Assembly (NCBI RefSeq): GCF_020921035.1
Contig: NC_063152.1
Location: forward strand, 2,300,001-2,364,000
Direction of reading: 5' to 3'
DNA from: Rhodamnia argentea
Lineage: Eukaryota > Streptophyta > Magnoliopsida > Myrtales > Myrtaceae
DNA length: 64,000 nt
Part shown: positions 1 through 12,837 of the stretch, one piece after another
Layout: each line of letters opens with the position of its first letter
How positions within the stretch are numbered: position 1 is the first letter of the stretch
Position numbers and translations under genes: made by a program
Notes under the pieces: model-generated
What the model was told of the DNA's origin: nothing
Database searches by the model: none
The model's input: the letters and a program-made list of their open reading frames with translations, nothing else

Positions 1-1
1 A

Positions 2-2254
2 TCTGGATATCGAACACAAGAAGGAGATAAAGTTGTGTGTTACACCCGGCTAAACATAGGAGAGATCCATCAAAAGTAAAAAAATTTTCTTGTCAAATTA
101 GAAAGGGAAGAGGCAGTTTTGAGAATTGGTTCGGACAAAGGAAAGCCCCACCAACCTTGGTATTGAGCAGGAAGCTGTAGTGTTCACCAATGTGGCCGCC
201 GGCAACATGGTGGAGATCCAACTGGAGCTCATCAAGAACCCTAGACACGTGCAGCAAGCAATTGATCTTCTTCCGCTGCACGAGCTTGATCGTGACCTCG
301 TCGTCGATTATGCGGACATCCACCTCGGTCACCTTCGACTTCCTCTGGAGCCAGGAGCTCCTCAGTGTCCTGTTATAGGACTGATCCGCCGGGTTCCCCG
401 GGGGCCGGGCTATGGAGATCTCCCCGTCGAAGCCTTCCTCTTCGACCTTCTGCCTCTTGCTCCTCTCTGTCCCCCATCTTTTCTTCTCCACAAGAAGTTT
501 CAGCTCGTTGACAGTTCTCAAGAGCTCCTTGATGTACTCAATGGCATCTCCCACAATGGATGCCCTATCACCCTTCATGCACACAAACACAAACAATTGC
601 ACAAACACAACAAATTTGCCAAAAAGCAAGCATCAACAATTTTTGCACAGGGAGGAAAACTAACTTCCACAAGCACTGCTACACAGTTTAGAACCTAATT
701 AATCATAATTAATACCCCACACAGGAAAAACAACAAATTAAATTGGGCATGACAAGTACTAAATATAGCTCATTTAAAGAGGGGAGAGAATGATTCTTGG
801 TACAATGTGACAGCCATAAAAGGCAACAAGTACAGATGCTATTGGCCTGGTCTGGAATGGACTTAAGACAGTATTGGAATGAAACTGAAGAGGAGAAGAG
901 CACGCCAAGATAGGGCCAAAGCATCTTCTCCAGCAAACGTCCAAAATCTGGAAAGAAGTATGCTTTTTGTCATTCCCTTCTCCCCCTTCTTTAGGAAGGT
1001 TTCAGTGTCTAGGGTCCACCAACAGAACCAGACACTTGAGCTTGTGAGAGAGCTCCATTTCGGTTCCACGGGCAGCCATCACTTTCCCCATTTTTGACCC
1101 ACAAGTTAAATTTCCAAGTTTCGCAGCATTTTCAGGCATAGAGTGCAAGAACAACAAGGACAGGAACAAGCCCAATTCAATGCCGGTGTCTATAAATGGC
1201 GGTCGAAGAAGCAAAGAAGGAATGAGGACAATACCTTGGTCGGGCTTGGGATCAACTTCTTCAATGCGTCGTACTTGTGGTTGATCTGGGACCTCCTGTC
1301 CCTCTCTGTGGTGTAAGGCTTGGCCACCTTCCCTCTCCTCCTCTTCCCCATCTTGACCTTGACATGGCAATCGTCCATGTCCGCCATCATTTCGCTCCCG
1401 AACGTGAAGACCCCATTGTTGTTCTCCACAAACTGATGACCCCCGTCCTCCTCCTCGCAGTACATCATCGCCATCCCTAGATTGTTTCCCTCGTCTCCTT
1501 CATTTTCCCCTCTCTCGAGGTTGTTGCCGCCGCCAAACAATGATGACGAGCCGGGGATCGGCAAGTCGTATCCGCAGTTTGGCAGGGACTGGAACAGCTC
1601 CCTAATGAACGGGGGCTGCGGCTGCAAATTGCTCAAGTGGACGAGCGGATCAAAGAGGAGGGGCGGCGCTGGCGAGTTAGGGTTTGCAAAGGACAGCGAT
1701 GAGCTGGGAAGCAAAGAGGAAGAGGAGCATCGGGCCAAGCGGAAGAGATTGAGGAGGTCCGCCGCCGGAACAGAGGCGAAGACGTCGGAAGGGCCGTCGT
1801 TGCCAAAGGTCTGAGGTGCTTGACTTTGCAGAAATTGCAAGGGATCGGCGACTTGCTGGCTCATGATGTTGTGATGGTGACCATCATCATCGTGACTCAA
1901 ACCCTCCGTCCCAGGAGCAGCGTAGTCCCAAGTCGAGGAAGAGTGACCAGCACCGTAAGGCAACACCTGATTCATATCGCCGTAACCATTGTCGCCCGAG
2001 CCGGCCCGATGGAACCCTTCTTCCAGAGCGACACGAGAGATGCTTCGGCGATCATCAACGCCTCCGCCCTCGTCTTCGGCCGCGAAGCCCATTAGCTCCT
2101 GCTGTTGATAATGGCGATGAAGATCAACCTCTTCCACTGCGGAAGCCGCGACGTTCTGCTGTTGATGACAGCCGTCGGTTCCCGAAAATGCCACGCCTTC
2201 CACTTGTGCGGCGGCTACGGCGTTCGGGTCGAAGCACGCGGCCGTGTCCTCCAT
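2..2254 (-). CDS. bHLH transcription factor, bHLH10/89/91 (EAT1-like) group, copy 1; 3' end off window
   Basis: Exons on the minus strand are 2254-1235, 572-156 and probably a third that starts at base 2 and runs off the window (an AG acceptor lies at 4-3). Exon 1 encodes about 340 residues, acidic and Gln/His-rich, ending in the basic region and helix 1 (TTERDRRSQINHKYDALKKL). Exon 2 encodes helix 2 (DRASIVGDAIEYIKEL) and a C-terminal ACT-like part ending GEHYSFLLNTK. Both visible introns are phase 0. In Arabidopsis this family (bHLH10/89/91) acts with DYT1/AMS in tapetum and pollen development; that role here is inference. The start was set at the ATG at 2254, giving MEDTAACFDPN, because the sister copy has a matching DTAYFDPN start; ATGs at 2257 and 2287 are also in frame. 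A GA repeat and a GAA run lie just upstream. The basic region keeps the Glu and Arg residues used for E-box binding. Confidence 0.85.
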
Positions 2255-2390
2255 CATTTCCTTTGGTGGGTATTCTGCGACTGCCATGAACAGAAGCGAA
2301 AACAAGCATGTAATCAAACTAGAGCTTGCAGAGACTCATCGGAAGCGAGAACCCACGTGTATACGTGTGCAACATAGACGGCTCAAGCGA

Positions 2391-2421
<31 letters not shown>

Positions 2422-2502
2422 CTGGAAAGTAGTGCTCGCTGTCGAGCTACGTAGCCATGGCGAGAAAAGCTTACTGTGATCGTCCGATATCTTCTTTATC
2501 AG

Positions 2503-2505
<3 letters not shown>

Positions 2506-2533
<28 letters not shown>
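2506..2533. repeat. GA microsatellite
   Basis: About 14 uninterrupted AG units lie some 250 bases upstream of the bHLH copy 1 start. On the coding strand this is a CT tract, a common feature of plant 5' UTRs and core promoters. Confidence 0.9.
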
Positions 2534-5108
2534 TTGCAGTGGGAGGGTAGGAGGGACAAAAGCTGCACAGGAAGATATGTGTGTAAGAAAAAGAAATGAT
2601 AAAGAAAGACAGAGAAAAAAAAAAGGAAAAAAAGAATTCAATTTATCATATATTAACGCTAATATTTAAATAAATATAAATAATATCACATATTATTATT
2701 GGGTCTTGTCCAATAACCTGGCGAGCTGCCTAGACGCGTTCCTTATTTTAACGTGCCGATACTCACATACCGTGTACCCCCAATTACCAATCCTATCTTT
2801 ATCTTTCCGGCGGCGGGAAGTACCCTCTATTTGCTTTACGTCCGAGGGATCCCGATGTCCGAAATGTTAACTCGGACCAAGCAGTTTAAGCATTTATTTA
2901 AGTCCAAACCCAAAAAAAAAAAAAAAACAAGGGCGTCAGAATATTGTTTAGTATCTTAAAAGCTCGTAGTCACCTTTCGTTTTTGCCAGTTTAGCAGGCT
3001 GATTCCGACATGTTTAAGATTATTTTCCGTTATATTCATTGTATCTTCTTCTTTTTATCTTTCCTTCGGGGCTCTCGAAAAAGGAAGATGCCTTTTGTCT
3101 GTTTTCCTTTCCTTAATCGAGCTTTGCAATTTTGGGTGGCAGGGGGAAGGAGAAGGAGGAGGAGGAGGAGGGAGGTTGTTTGGTTGTTACTGAGATTCCC
3201 ATCATGTGGGCCCCACTCATAATCTCCGTATTTGGATCGGACTACTCTCTCTCTCCCTCTCCCTCTCCGTCTTTCACTTTTCATTTTTTCCTCCGTCGAG
3301 AGAATCGTAGAGGTGGGGGGAAGAAGTAGGGAAAATCTTCTAATCTTGTTACTCCACCGTGCTGAGAAAATTGCCAAAAAAAAAAAAAAAAAAGCATACG
3401 AAATGATCATAAAGACTGGTATATACGATCACGCATATACGTAAATGTAATATTATTTACCCGATGATTTATGTCGAGCGTGACGAGTCATTACATGGTT
3501 TTATGAGATCTTTGTGCCGAGTCCTTTGTGAACATTTCGCATGCTCGACATTGTTCGTCATGTGTTGTAGCCGAAGGCGCGACCCGACCCGTCTCCTTAG
3601 AAGTTTTAAGCGATCGATGGGGATTTTTGTAATTTAAGTCTTGATAGTTCACTCGACACCGCCCGCTTTTCACCTTTCTAGGTTCTCATTATTAAAGGAA
3701 CCCTCTTTCAGTGTATTGGACAGAATCGATTGCCCCGGTCAAGCTCGCCTAGTTCCCGCGGTCGCTCGACTAACCTTTTGAAGCCGGCGCGATGAGCTCC
3801 GTATGTTCCGCCTTCTTCTTGTTTCCGTGCGCGACCCCCGTTAGATGAATTGGACTGTGGAAGGAGTGGAGAGTCAGATCGGCACTCTCTCCCTATGCCT
3901 ATTCAAGTTGTTATCTCGTATTTGCCTACAAATGCGAAGCACGTTCGTTGTGCTTGAATCAATACGCAAAAACCCTTTGTATCGACGACGGGGTACAGAC
4001 AACACTTCTTCCTCGAACCATCGCCTCAGAAAAAAAAAAAAAAAAAAAAAAAAGGAAGCCCCCCCGATCGTAGGCCAAAGAATACCCTACTCGAGCAGCC
4101 GGCGTCGACACATAAACCCCTAAAATTCTTTCCGGAGTTTAGGAAAGTCTTCTCATCGCGGATCTTGGCATGAGAAACCCTTTGTTCTTAACACGGATAG
4201 TCTCGAAAGAAAGACGATCGATCAACCATATGAGGGATGGAAACAGTCATCGAAATGGAAATGAAAATTGCAAAAGTATAGAGTAAGAAATTATTATTAT
4301 TATTATTTATTTTTATGAAAAGATGTTGGAATGGGGAGTGGCACATGGCGTAAATTTGAGGGGGGAAGCTTTGGTGAAGTCATGCCAATTGGGGTGGTTC
4401 TCCAAGAACGGCAGTTTAGGTTGGAGATGCGATTTCTTTTCCTTTTTTCTAACTCTCCCCGTGGGTCCCACTTCACCACCGATATTCTCCCATGCAAACT
4501 GCCCGGAACCTCATGCCAACCGAACACGCCCCCCACGACTTCAATTTTCATCCCAAAAGAATTTTTTTTTTTTTGAAGAGGTAAATGGAAAAAAAGGAAA
4601 AAAATTAGCTGGAATTTCTTTTTTTCTAGTAAATTCGCAAATATAAAATTGGTTTTTTTTTTCCGATTTTCGACATTTTGATGTCTCTGTGAGATTTCAT
4701 TTTTTATTTTATTTTCTAACGGGAGATGGGTCGATGATAATTCGTAGACGCCGAGGATTATTTCCGTTTCCTTTTTAACATTAGTTTGCATGGGAAGAAA
4801 TTCATGATGTAAGAGGGGTCATGCAAAGTGAGTTGCCATCCAATTTTCCGTCGGCAGCGATGCCCTAGAACGATTCGACGGAGCGGTTATGGGTTAAACC
4901 GTCCGGAGCGTATTGCAGAGGCCTCGCGGCATAATCGATTCACTCAGCGTTTCATACCCAGATCGTTATCCGATGATGGTTGATCTTTCCTTCCATTGAA
5001 TTAAAAAATCGAAAATTCCCTTTTGCATGATTTCGAGCCGTAAGATAGTTAATAAGAGGGCATTTGCGGTTTATCTCGAACCGGCTTAATAGAAAGGAAG
5101 GGAGAGTA

Positions 5109-5842
5109 ACCAAAAAATTCCTAAATCTATTGCAATTGTGACAATTCAATCATAAATTTTGTTCTTTTGCCAATTGAGTCATGAACTTTTGGCAATTGTA
5201 TCAATTCGATCAATCCCGCCAAAATTAGCTTGAAATCGTTGACAAGAACGTTCGCATTTTACATGGCATGGCTGGCGCTAGCTTGACAATTTTTAATAAT
5301 ACTCTAATTTTTTTCTTTTTTTTCTTTTTTCCTTTTCTTTTTTTTCCCCCTTCCCTTCTTCCTTTTTCCTCTGGCTAATCATTGGACCTTGGTGATCGGC
5401 CGGAGGCGAGGCCGACCTTGCCTAGTGACGACAAGGTCGAGGAGCCGATGATCGCCCAAAGGAAGAAGGAACTCGACCTCGTCGGCCCTCACCTTTGGCC
5501 GGTTGCCGAGGTCCAAGAACCAGCCAAAGGAAAAAGGAAGAAGGGAAGGGAAAAAAAAGAGAAAAAAAGAAAAAAGAAAATTCAAAATTCAAACTAAAAA
5601 AGAAGAATTCAAAAGAAAATAAAAAAAAATATCATTAAAATTATCCACGTGAGCGAGGGTTGCTCCACGTAGGATGACCAACGTCCATGTCGACGATTTT
5701 CTGCCAAAATTGGTCGGGTGGACCGAATCGACACAAATGTAAAAAGGTTTAGGACTCAATTGATCCACAATATATATATATATTTGCGGCTGAATTGTCA
5801 CAATCGTAATAGGTTTAATATTTTATCGGTAATTTTTTTTTT
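5109..5842. mobile_element. Inverted-repeat (MITE-like) element, family A, copy 1
   Basis: The left end (aaattcctaaatctattgc then aattgtgacaattcaat) reappears in reverse complement at the right end, where the sequence reads cacaatcgtaataggttt. The interior has modules of the 'aattgagtcatgaactttt' kind and a GC-rich near-palindrome at about 5384-5535. This layout recurs four more times in the window. No transposase is present, so it is non-autonomous; the superfamily is not known to me. Confidence 0.7.
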
Positions 5843-5865
5843 AGCGAAGGAAGGAAGGGAGGGAT

Positions 5866-5895
5866 CGGGCAAAGGTTCGAATCCCGGGAAAGATG
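5866..5895 (+). other. Isolated RNA polymerase III B-box-like motif
   Basis: GGTTCGAATCCC at about 5874 matches the tRNA/SINE B box. I could not find a convincing A box or tRNA cloverleaf upstream, so this is either chance or the remnant of a tRNA-derived SINE. Confidence 0.25.
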
Positions 5896-6095
5896 CATAT
5901 GGAAATAGCAAATACATATGATGGGCTTTGAGTACCATCCTTTTCGGAGTTTGATAATGGGGGCATCTGCATCAAAGGTGGTCGAAACAACAAGAACCTA
6001 CGGGATAAGCACAGTCCTACAGAGAATGCCTGGTCTGAAATAGCAAATGCCGGATATCTGCAGATTTTCTGCTGTTATTCTTCTTGGAATCGTAC

Positions 6096-6097
<2 letters not shown>

Positions 6098-6132
<35 letters not shown>
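6098..6132. repeat. CT microsatellite
   Basis: About 17 uninterrupted CT units stand in the spacer between the bHLH genes. Confidence 0.9.
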
Positions 6133-6133
<1 letters not shown>

Positions 6134-6241
6134 GATGTGGTCCCCTCACTTGCTCGCCTTTGACGGCTTACCGAGTCTCAAAACTGAAAAAAAGAGCCAT
6201 CCATACGGGACGAAGTTCACTGAAGTTTAGTGTGTATGTTT

Positions 6242-6950
6242 GTAACGACCCAATCCAGCAAGGAGGCGACCAATCATCGCTCGGGCGAGAGGGCTCGAAT
6301 AAGAAACGGGTCCCGATAGGCTTCTAGAATGGCGAAGGGGGGCAAGACGAGAGTGAATTGAATTATGCTTCGAACAGGAAAAGATCGTTCTTGGATCGTG
6401 TATATAAAGCTGGAATTAACCAATAACATACACCTTTTTGTCGCAACGGCTACGTTTGACATTTGAATTTCAATGTTAAAAGTGTTCGAGTTATCCCACT
6501 ATCGATTCCGGAAAGGGCTAGATATCAGTTTATAAGTGTGAGGGAAAATCTCGCCCTTTAAGTTTTGCTTCGTGGTAAGAGAGGTCCAATATCACTTAAC
6601 ACCGGTACTAAAGCCCAACTGGCTTAGACCCAACGGTCACACGGGAGATGTATGGGCTTTGACCCAGAGCCCAATATGTGAGGGAAAGATTGTTGGGGCT
6701 GTTCATATCGGCTGTGGAAGGGATTGGTGGTTAGTTTATAAGTATGTGAGAAAAATCTCATCCTTTAAGCTAGTTAGCTTTTGGGGTGAGAGAAGTGCTC
6801 AAGCAAAACCTCTATCAGGATGAGAACCTCTTGGGACTCCTGCTCAAGTGAAAGCGCTATCGGGATATGGACCTCACGGGAATCGGTTTGAAACGGACCG
6901 GAACGGACAATACCTCGAGCTAGCAGACCCAGAGATGTCACGGCATTCAA
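6242..6950. repeat. Degenerate LTR-like repeat region
   Basis: A block near 6527-6585 (agtttataagtgtgaggg, then a 'ccctttaag' stretch) is repeated in altered form at 6731-6805. The segment begins with tgtaacgaccc at 6241, a start often seen in plant Ty3/gypsy LTRs. No coding domain is visible. It reads as old, eroded retroelement LTR fragments; the family is uncertain. Confidence 0.35.
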
Positions 6951-7325
6951 ATGTCATATTTCAACTTTGAAAAATTACTTAGGCACACAGAAAATGTGGG
7001 CGGAACTCTGATCCCCAGCAGTAAGAGTACAAGAGATGTTCTCAATATCTCTCCACACCCTTAGTGCATTGACTGAATGAGTTAGAAAGCATTCCCCAAG
7101 TAATCTTCTCAAGAGGCATTCAAAGAAGCAATCCCGAAGAATATGTCTGCATTTGAAATAAGTTGACAAACTTGACATAATGTAGCAAGCTATATAGTTC
7201 AGTTAATTCCCTAATAGACTTCAATTATTTTTTCATAACAAGGTACTGAAAATTTAGAAATGACCAGAAATAAAGAGACTAAGGGGGCTTTATCGTGGTC
7301 TCCTCCTCCGGCTCCTCGTCGAACC

Positions 7326-9018
7326 CTAGTAGCTGCAGCTACTCGGCGGCGGCGGTGCTGCTGCTGCTGCATAATACTGCCGATCGACAACCTCTATGAC
7401 CTTGCTTGCGATCGCGCTCGCATACACCGTCGAGCCTTCGAAGATCTGAAATGCAACAATAATTAAGTTACTTAGGTCTACCGAGCTTCGAGAACATGTT
7501 TAAGGGAGGGCATCGGATCGAGTTCACGGACCTTGGAGGTGAGCAAGAAGCTGTAGTGTTCACCGATGTGGCCGCCGGAAACATGGTGGAGGTCCAGCTG
7601 AAGCTCGCTGAGGACCCGGGTCATGAGCAGCAAGCAATTGATCTTCTTCCGCTGCACGAGCTTGATTGTGACCTCGTCGTTGACGATGCGCACGTCGACC
7701 TCGGTCGCCTTCGACTTCCTCTGGAGACAAGAGCTCCTCAGTGCCCCGTTGAAGGACCGATCGGCTGGGTCGCCTGGCGGCGTGACCGCTGTTATGGAGC
7801 TCTCTCCTCCGTCCACAGCCGCATCCTCCTCCTCCACCTCCTCATCGACGGCGACCCTCCGTCTCTTGCATCTCCTCTCTCTCCCCCATCTTTTTCTCTC
7901 CAAGAGCAGGTTCAGCTCGTTCACAGTTACCAAGAGCTCCTTGATGTAATCAATGGCATCTCCCACAATGGATGCCCTATCAAACTTCACAGACACAGAG
8001 CAAACAATTCATTAATTCCACCCAGAAATCGCGATGAGTTAAAAGTTCAGGGACCAAATCGAATAAATTATATTTTATATGCAGTTCAAATCAGCAATTC
8101 AAAGTATTAGAAAGCATACTATAGAATCAATACATGCATTACCTTGGTGGGGTTGGGGATCAAATCCCTCAGAGCAACATACTTCTCATTCAACTGAGTC
8201 CTCCTGTCCCTCTCAGTAGCAAAGTGCTTGGTCAGCTTGTTCCCTCCCCTCCTCTTGCCAATCTTAACCCTGTTGCCACCCTCCATCATCTCCAACACCC
8301 CTTCATCCTCCCCATACATCATCATCATCATCGCCGCCGTTGTCGTCATCCCGCCTTCTCCGTTGACAGCAAATTCCCCTCCATTGTTATCCTCATGGGC
8401 CAAGCCTGCATATGGGTACAGCAGTTCTCCCATTGGTGGAGGCTGAGGTTGCAAGTTTCTCAGGTGGAAGAGCGGGTCGTACAGCACCGAGGATGCTGCA
8501 GATGCGTTAGGGTTTGCGTACGAGAGCGGCGGTTTCGGGAGCAAGGAGGACGAAGGCCACGGCGGCGAGGTGGATGAGGAGGATCTGGCCGAGGGGAAGA
8601 GGTGGAAGAAGCCTAGGTGATCCGGAGGCGGCATCAGGGGAACTTCGCCGCTTGATTTTTGGGTGGCGGTACCGTTCTGCATCTGCGCCTGGTCGGCAAC
8701 AAGTTGCTGCAACATATCTTGCAGTAGTCCAGGTTGATTGCTATTCCAACTTGAAGCTTGACCGTCAACGAAATTAGGCATCACCCTGTTATTGCTAGTA
8801 TTCCTGGGATCTCCATCAATTGCTTTTTCTACAGTCGGGTGATCGTTGCTAATGTCGCAGCTGTAGTCGGCGAAATCAGCTGGAACGTTCTCTTGCAATT
8901 GATGAAGAAGATGATAACTGTGAGGATGATCCTGGGTTCGCGGGAACTCAACATCCGGACCTTCTGGCACGGCGATGCTGTTCGGGTCGAAGTACGCAGT
9001 ATCCAAGTCTGCAATCAT
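7326..9018 (-). CDS. bHLH transcription factor, bHLH10/89/91 (EAT1-like) group, copy 2 (complete)
   Basis: Three exons on the minus strand: 9018-8143, 7984-7532 and 7445-7326, both introns phase 0, giving about 482 residues. The N-terminus has the family start (MIADLDTAYFDPNS). Basic region and helix 1 (ATERDRRTQLNEKYVALRDL) close exon 1, and helix 2 (DRASIVGDAIDYIKEL) opens exon 2. Exon 3, absent from simple open-frame lists, encodes IFEGSTVYASAIASKVIEVV, DRQYY, then Ala5 and Pro4 runs before the stop at 7326-7328. An internal acidic linker (EEVEEEDAAVDGGE) is longer than in copy 1. It lies about 5 kb downstream of copy 1 in the same orientation, so the two look like a tandem duplication. 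A role in tapetum development is inferred from the Arabidopsis and rice relatives. Introns are short (158 and 86 bases). Confidence 0.9.
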
Positions 9019-9483
9019 TCTTCGATCTCCGCCGGACCCGATCGAATAATGTAGAAAACAGAGAAGAGAAGCGAGATGAACAATGAAGTTAGTACAACAC
9101 GGAAATTTTGCAAAACAGTTCCAATTTTAAGAAGACATGGAGACAGACAGGTGACTCATGTAATGTGCGTGCACATATGAGACTGTAGCTTATGAAGAGT
9201 CTGTCTACCCCCTAAGCCATGGATGATGAGCTTACTGTTTCAGATCGAACAATGGGTTTGTAGTTGGAGGTTAGGAGAAAGAGAGGAGGAGGAGGAGGAG
9301 GACAGAAACTTTTGGATAATACAAATTATTGGATAATCAGTAGTGATGAAAATGAGTTGTGTTAAAAGAAAAAATTGGATGATTCAAATTATTTATAGTA
9401 TGAAAATCCCAATTACAAAAGTAGAGAAGAAAAAGATTGAGGGAGAAGCTTTTTTTTTTCTCTCTCTTTTTAATGCATATTTA

Positions 9484-9615
9484 TTAGGGCTGAGCATAAT
9501 GGAGGATCGAATCGGGAACCGCTTGCACCGGCTAGTTTGGTCCGGGTCCCGAGGGGCTCCGGTCCAGGTTCCGGTTCCAGGGTGGAACCGGACCGCACGA
9601 GCCGAACCGAATAAT
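9484..9615. mobile_element. GGAACC-type hAT-like MITE, copy 1 (probably truncated)
   Basis: It begins TAGGGCTGAGCATAATGG and then runs through dense 'gaaccg/ccggttcc' repeats, as in the copies at 26186 and 50293. A clear right terminal repeat is not visible, so it may have lost its right end. Confidence 0.5.
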
Positions 9616-9952
9616 ATTTTACTTTTAAAAAAATTTCCTAAGTAAAAACCTAGTCCTAAACTTAATATGCTTAGGGTGATTACAGTAACTTTCAGGTTTA
9701 TGTATCAAATTGGGATGAACAGGTGGTCAGTTCTTCGAAAATAATTACCCAATCAGTGGTGACGGGAAAGAGTTGTGAAATTACGTTTCGTATAAAAATC
9801 CCAATTACAAGTGTAGCAAAGAGAAAGATTGAGGGAGAATCCTTTTTTTTTATTTTAATACAACTATATGGTTTGTTGATTTGTGGCAAAAAATAAAAAA
9901 TAAAAATAGGGTTTGTTCATGCCATATAAGAAAAGGGATTGAGAGATCTTTG

Positions 9953-10198
9953 AGGCTCTGCTTGTTTTATGAAAAAATGAATGATTTGAAGAACGTTTTC
10001 CTAAAAATGATTTCTTATATTACTTATAAATATGAATTAATGAAAAGTACATTTATCTTCCATAAAAATATTTAGACATAAATTGTTATCGATAATATAA
10101 GTATTTTTCATTGGTTAATTGTTTTAAGCAATACAAGCAAATCTTTTTAGGAATTTTTTTTTCAAATCATTTATTTTTCACGAAACAAACGGAGCCTA
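9953..10198. mobile_element. Inverted-repeat MITE, family B, copy 1
   Basis: The left end aggctctgcttgttttatg and the right end (cgaaacaaacggagcct) are inverted copies, and the similarity runs inward about 40 bases through 'aatgaatgatttga'. The 246-base element is AT-rich and has no coding potential. A second copy is at 24950. No clean target duplication was seen. Confidence 0.7.
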
Positions 10199-12169
10199 TA
10201 TATGGGTAAATTTACATAATAAAGTTATCCTTTAATAAACCAAAATATTCTTGTTTTGAGAAAGGATCTAGACAAAAAAAAAAAAAAAAACACCCCAATC
10301 CTAGATCCCTCCCTTGACCCCCCTCAGTTGTGCCGCCCCTCGTCGCCATCAGACCCGTCGCCTTCGACCGTCACACTCGAGCCTAAAAAACGAATTACTT
10401 TGCCAATGACATATAATTTTCTTCACGACATGAGATTGTTTCCTACCTACAACTTACCTTACTCTATTTTTTTAGTTTCTCTTCATCTTTCTTTTTCGCC
10501 AGTGAAATTCTTGAAATCCATAGAACGTATACGTTTCTATTAATATCTACTAATTATTATGGACCGCATATTCTTGAAGCAGTGGACCCCATAATAATTA
10601 ATTAATTTTTTTTTTGTGACCCGAAACATGCTGTGGTGTAAAAACCGTCACATAATCATTTCTGTATGCAATGTAGCTTCCACAATTTACCAAGAATTCA
10701 ACAAAATGCAAGATGGGAGTGGCATTAAGTGTAATTTAGGACAGAGCCTCACGCACTCACGCAATCCGAGGTTTCTCTCTTCCGGGTACGGGGGTTCGTT
10801 CGATTAGGTCGGAGACGCATACTTTCTTTCTCGTGATTTGAGGGCCCCACTTCCTTAATTCTCTCCATGCAAACTCCCACGCCCACCTAACCAAGAGAAG
10901 TTATCGCGTGCATTTAATCTGATTAAAATTTTTTTTATGCCAATTGATGAATTTTAAGGAGAAAATGATTTTTTTATCGAAAAAAAGATGTCATTCATAT
11001 ATTAAAATAAAAATCGAAGAGGTTGAGAGGCAAATCCCACGTAACAACCAGCAAAAGCTAGAAATAACAAAACAGAATCTTTAGCTAAATGCATGCTCTC
11101 ATCTTTCAAGACCAGATCTCACATTGTAAATATTTGACAGTCAATCACAAAAAAACGATTAACATTGAAGTTCACTACAAAAAATTAGAATTTTCATGTA
11201 ATATTGCTCGACAAAAAAGTGTTTAAAGGTTTTGGTTTTTCTAAATAAAAATTTCTGGTCTAATTTGGAAATTTTTTGTAAAACAAGAAAGGCTAACTTA
11301 CCAAAATTGAGAAATAGAAAAATACAAGTTCGGAATGTGCTAAACATTCAAGAAATTGTGCGGGATTTGAAGTGCTAGAAATTCATTTTACTCTAAATTA
11401 TAAATTTATCTAGAAAAAGATGGAATAATCAGTAATAGGATTTAGTTTGATATACTGAGAAATAAAGAGATGTTTGATGATGTTCATTTTTTTTTTCCCT
11501 TTGAAAATTCGACGACCAACGATGATGTAATTCAGTATCATGATGTGTTCGTTCGATCGACCTTAACTTGTTTTTGTTGCCCTTTACTCCTCAATATAAA
11601 AAGATTTTGCTAAGGAGTTTTCTCGAAGCACTTGTTAAGCATAGTAAAAGAGAAAATATTCAATTTGTGAAGCACTGATTCTGCATATCACGAGGGCAAT
11701 GAGCACACTCACAATTGTAATATTTCATCATTTAGTTGTTTACAAGTGTCCCGTCTTAACAATATGTAATAAGAAATGGGAAAAGAAGAGAGATTTTACC
11801 AAGTCACACAGAGTTAGTGAGAAATGGTCTTCCATACTTGTTATCCGGAATTTGTTTTGTTCTAAAGTTGTAGCAGTTGGACTATGATGTTTCATTTTTT
11901 TTTTTTTTTTGGCGAATGTTAACCTCCTTCCATACTTTGAAGAGAGCAAGATTGCCCTTATCAATAATCAAAGGATTTTGCGAAGTTTGACAATAGAGAG
12001 GTTGAGATTTAAGGGATACTCATATAATTGTTATCCTTTCCTACAGCTTGCCTAACTTCCACTTTCTTCTTTTCCATGTTTTGTTTTTATGCACTCATTT
12101 CTTTCTATTATTACTATTTTTTACGAATATTTCACTTACTATTTTTTTTTTCGTGAAAGCCACCGAATA

Positions 12170-12485
12170 GGGAAAACTATCCAATTAGTCCCGATCTTAT
12201 TAAACAGATGCCTATTCAATCATGAACTCGTTATGCCAATTTATCATAAACATTTGCATGAAATTTCAACGTAGTCCTTCGGGCCAAATTTCTTGGCGAC
12301 GTGACGATCTAGTCATTACCGGCTATCTTACGTGGCATATTGTGTCATCAGCCATTCTAACGAAAATTGGCTTGAAAAACTATATTGAAATTTCGCGCAA
12401 AAGTTTAGGACTAAATTTATAAAATTAGAAAGTTTATGACTGAATTGACATTCTTACAATAGGTTTAGGACTGATTGGGCAATCT
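12170..12485. mobile_element. Inverted-repeat (MITE-like) element, family A, copy 2
   Basis: The left end reads ccaattagtcccgatctta and the right end carries acaataggtttaggactga, the inverted family A signature. It is short, without the GC-rich core seen in copy 1. Confidence 0.55.
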
Positions 12486-12837
12486 CCTTCATTAGATATG
12501 CGATCATATCTTGTTGGAATAGTTTCTCCATGCTATATAATGTGCAGAGTAGTTGTACCCTTCACAAATTCCTAATGTTATTTTGTATGAGAAGTACCGT
12601 GATTCGAATACATAGTCCGTCATATGAATATGAAGCGGTTAATCACTCGCTCGACGGTTGAGTGCTGCATACAATTTCTTCTTGTACTTTCCAAACAATT
12701 TAAGAATCTCGACCAAAAAAGAAATTTAAGAATCGAAGCTGCGATCCGCTCAGGTTGTACGCTAACGGAGAATAAGAAACAAAAATACATTGACATCATT
12801 AGGAATTTTTGTTTACCTGTTGCTTTTGTTGGGATAA

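Larger units (their letters stand above)
2255..7325. other. 5.1-kb spacer between the two bHLH genes
   Basis: No gene was recognised. It contains the 5' flank of bHLH copy 1, several poly-A/T runs, one inverted-repeat element (5109-5842), a CT microsatellite (6098-6132) and LTR-like repeated blocks near 6240-6950. Short open frames here are low-complexity or GA-rich and were not called. Confidence 0.6.

Noticed and set aside
126-698. 190-residue plus-strand open frame opposite bHLH copy 1, with a similar one (7496-8110) opposite copy 2
   Set aside because: Both mirror the bHLH coding sequence and are open because of its codon composition; no start context, domain or independent conservation is visible.
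3036-3410. 124-residue minus-strand frame
   Set aside because: It is made of Lys/Arg and Leu runs from A- and GGA-rich low-complexity DNA and shows no domain.
5866-5895. tRNA gene
   Set aside because: A B-box match exists, but no A box, anticodon arm or acceptor stem could be drawn.
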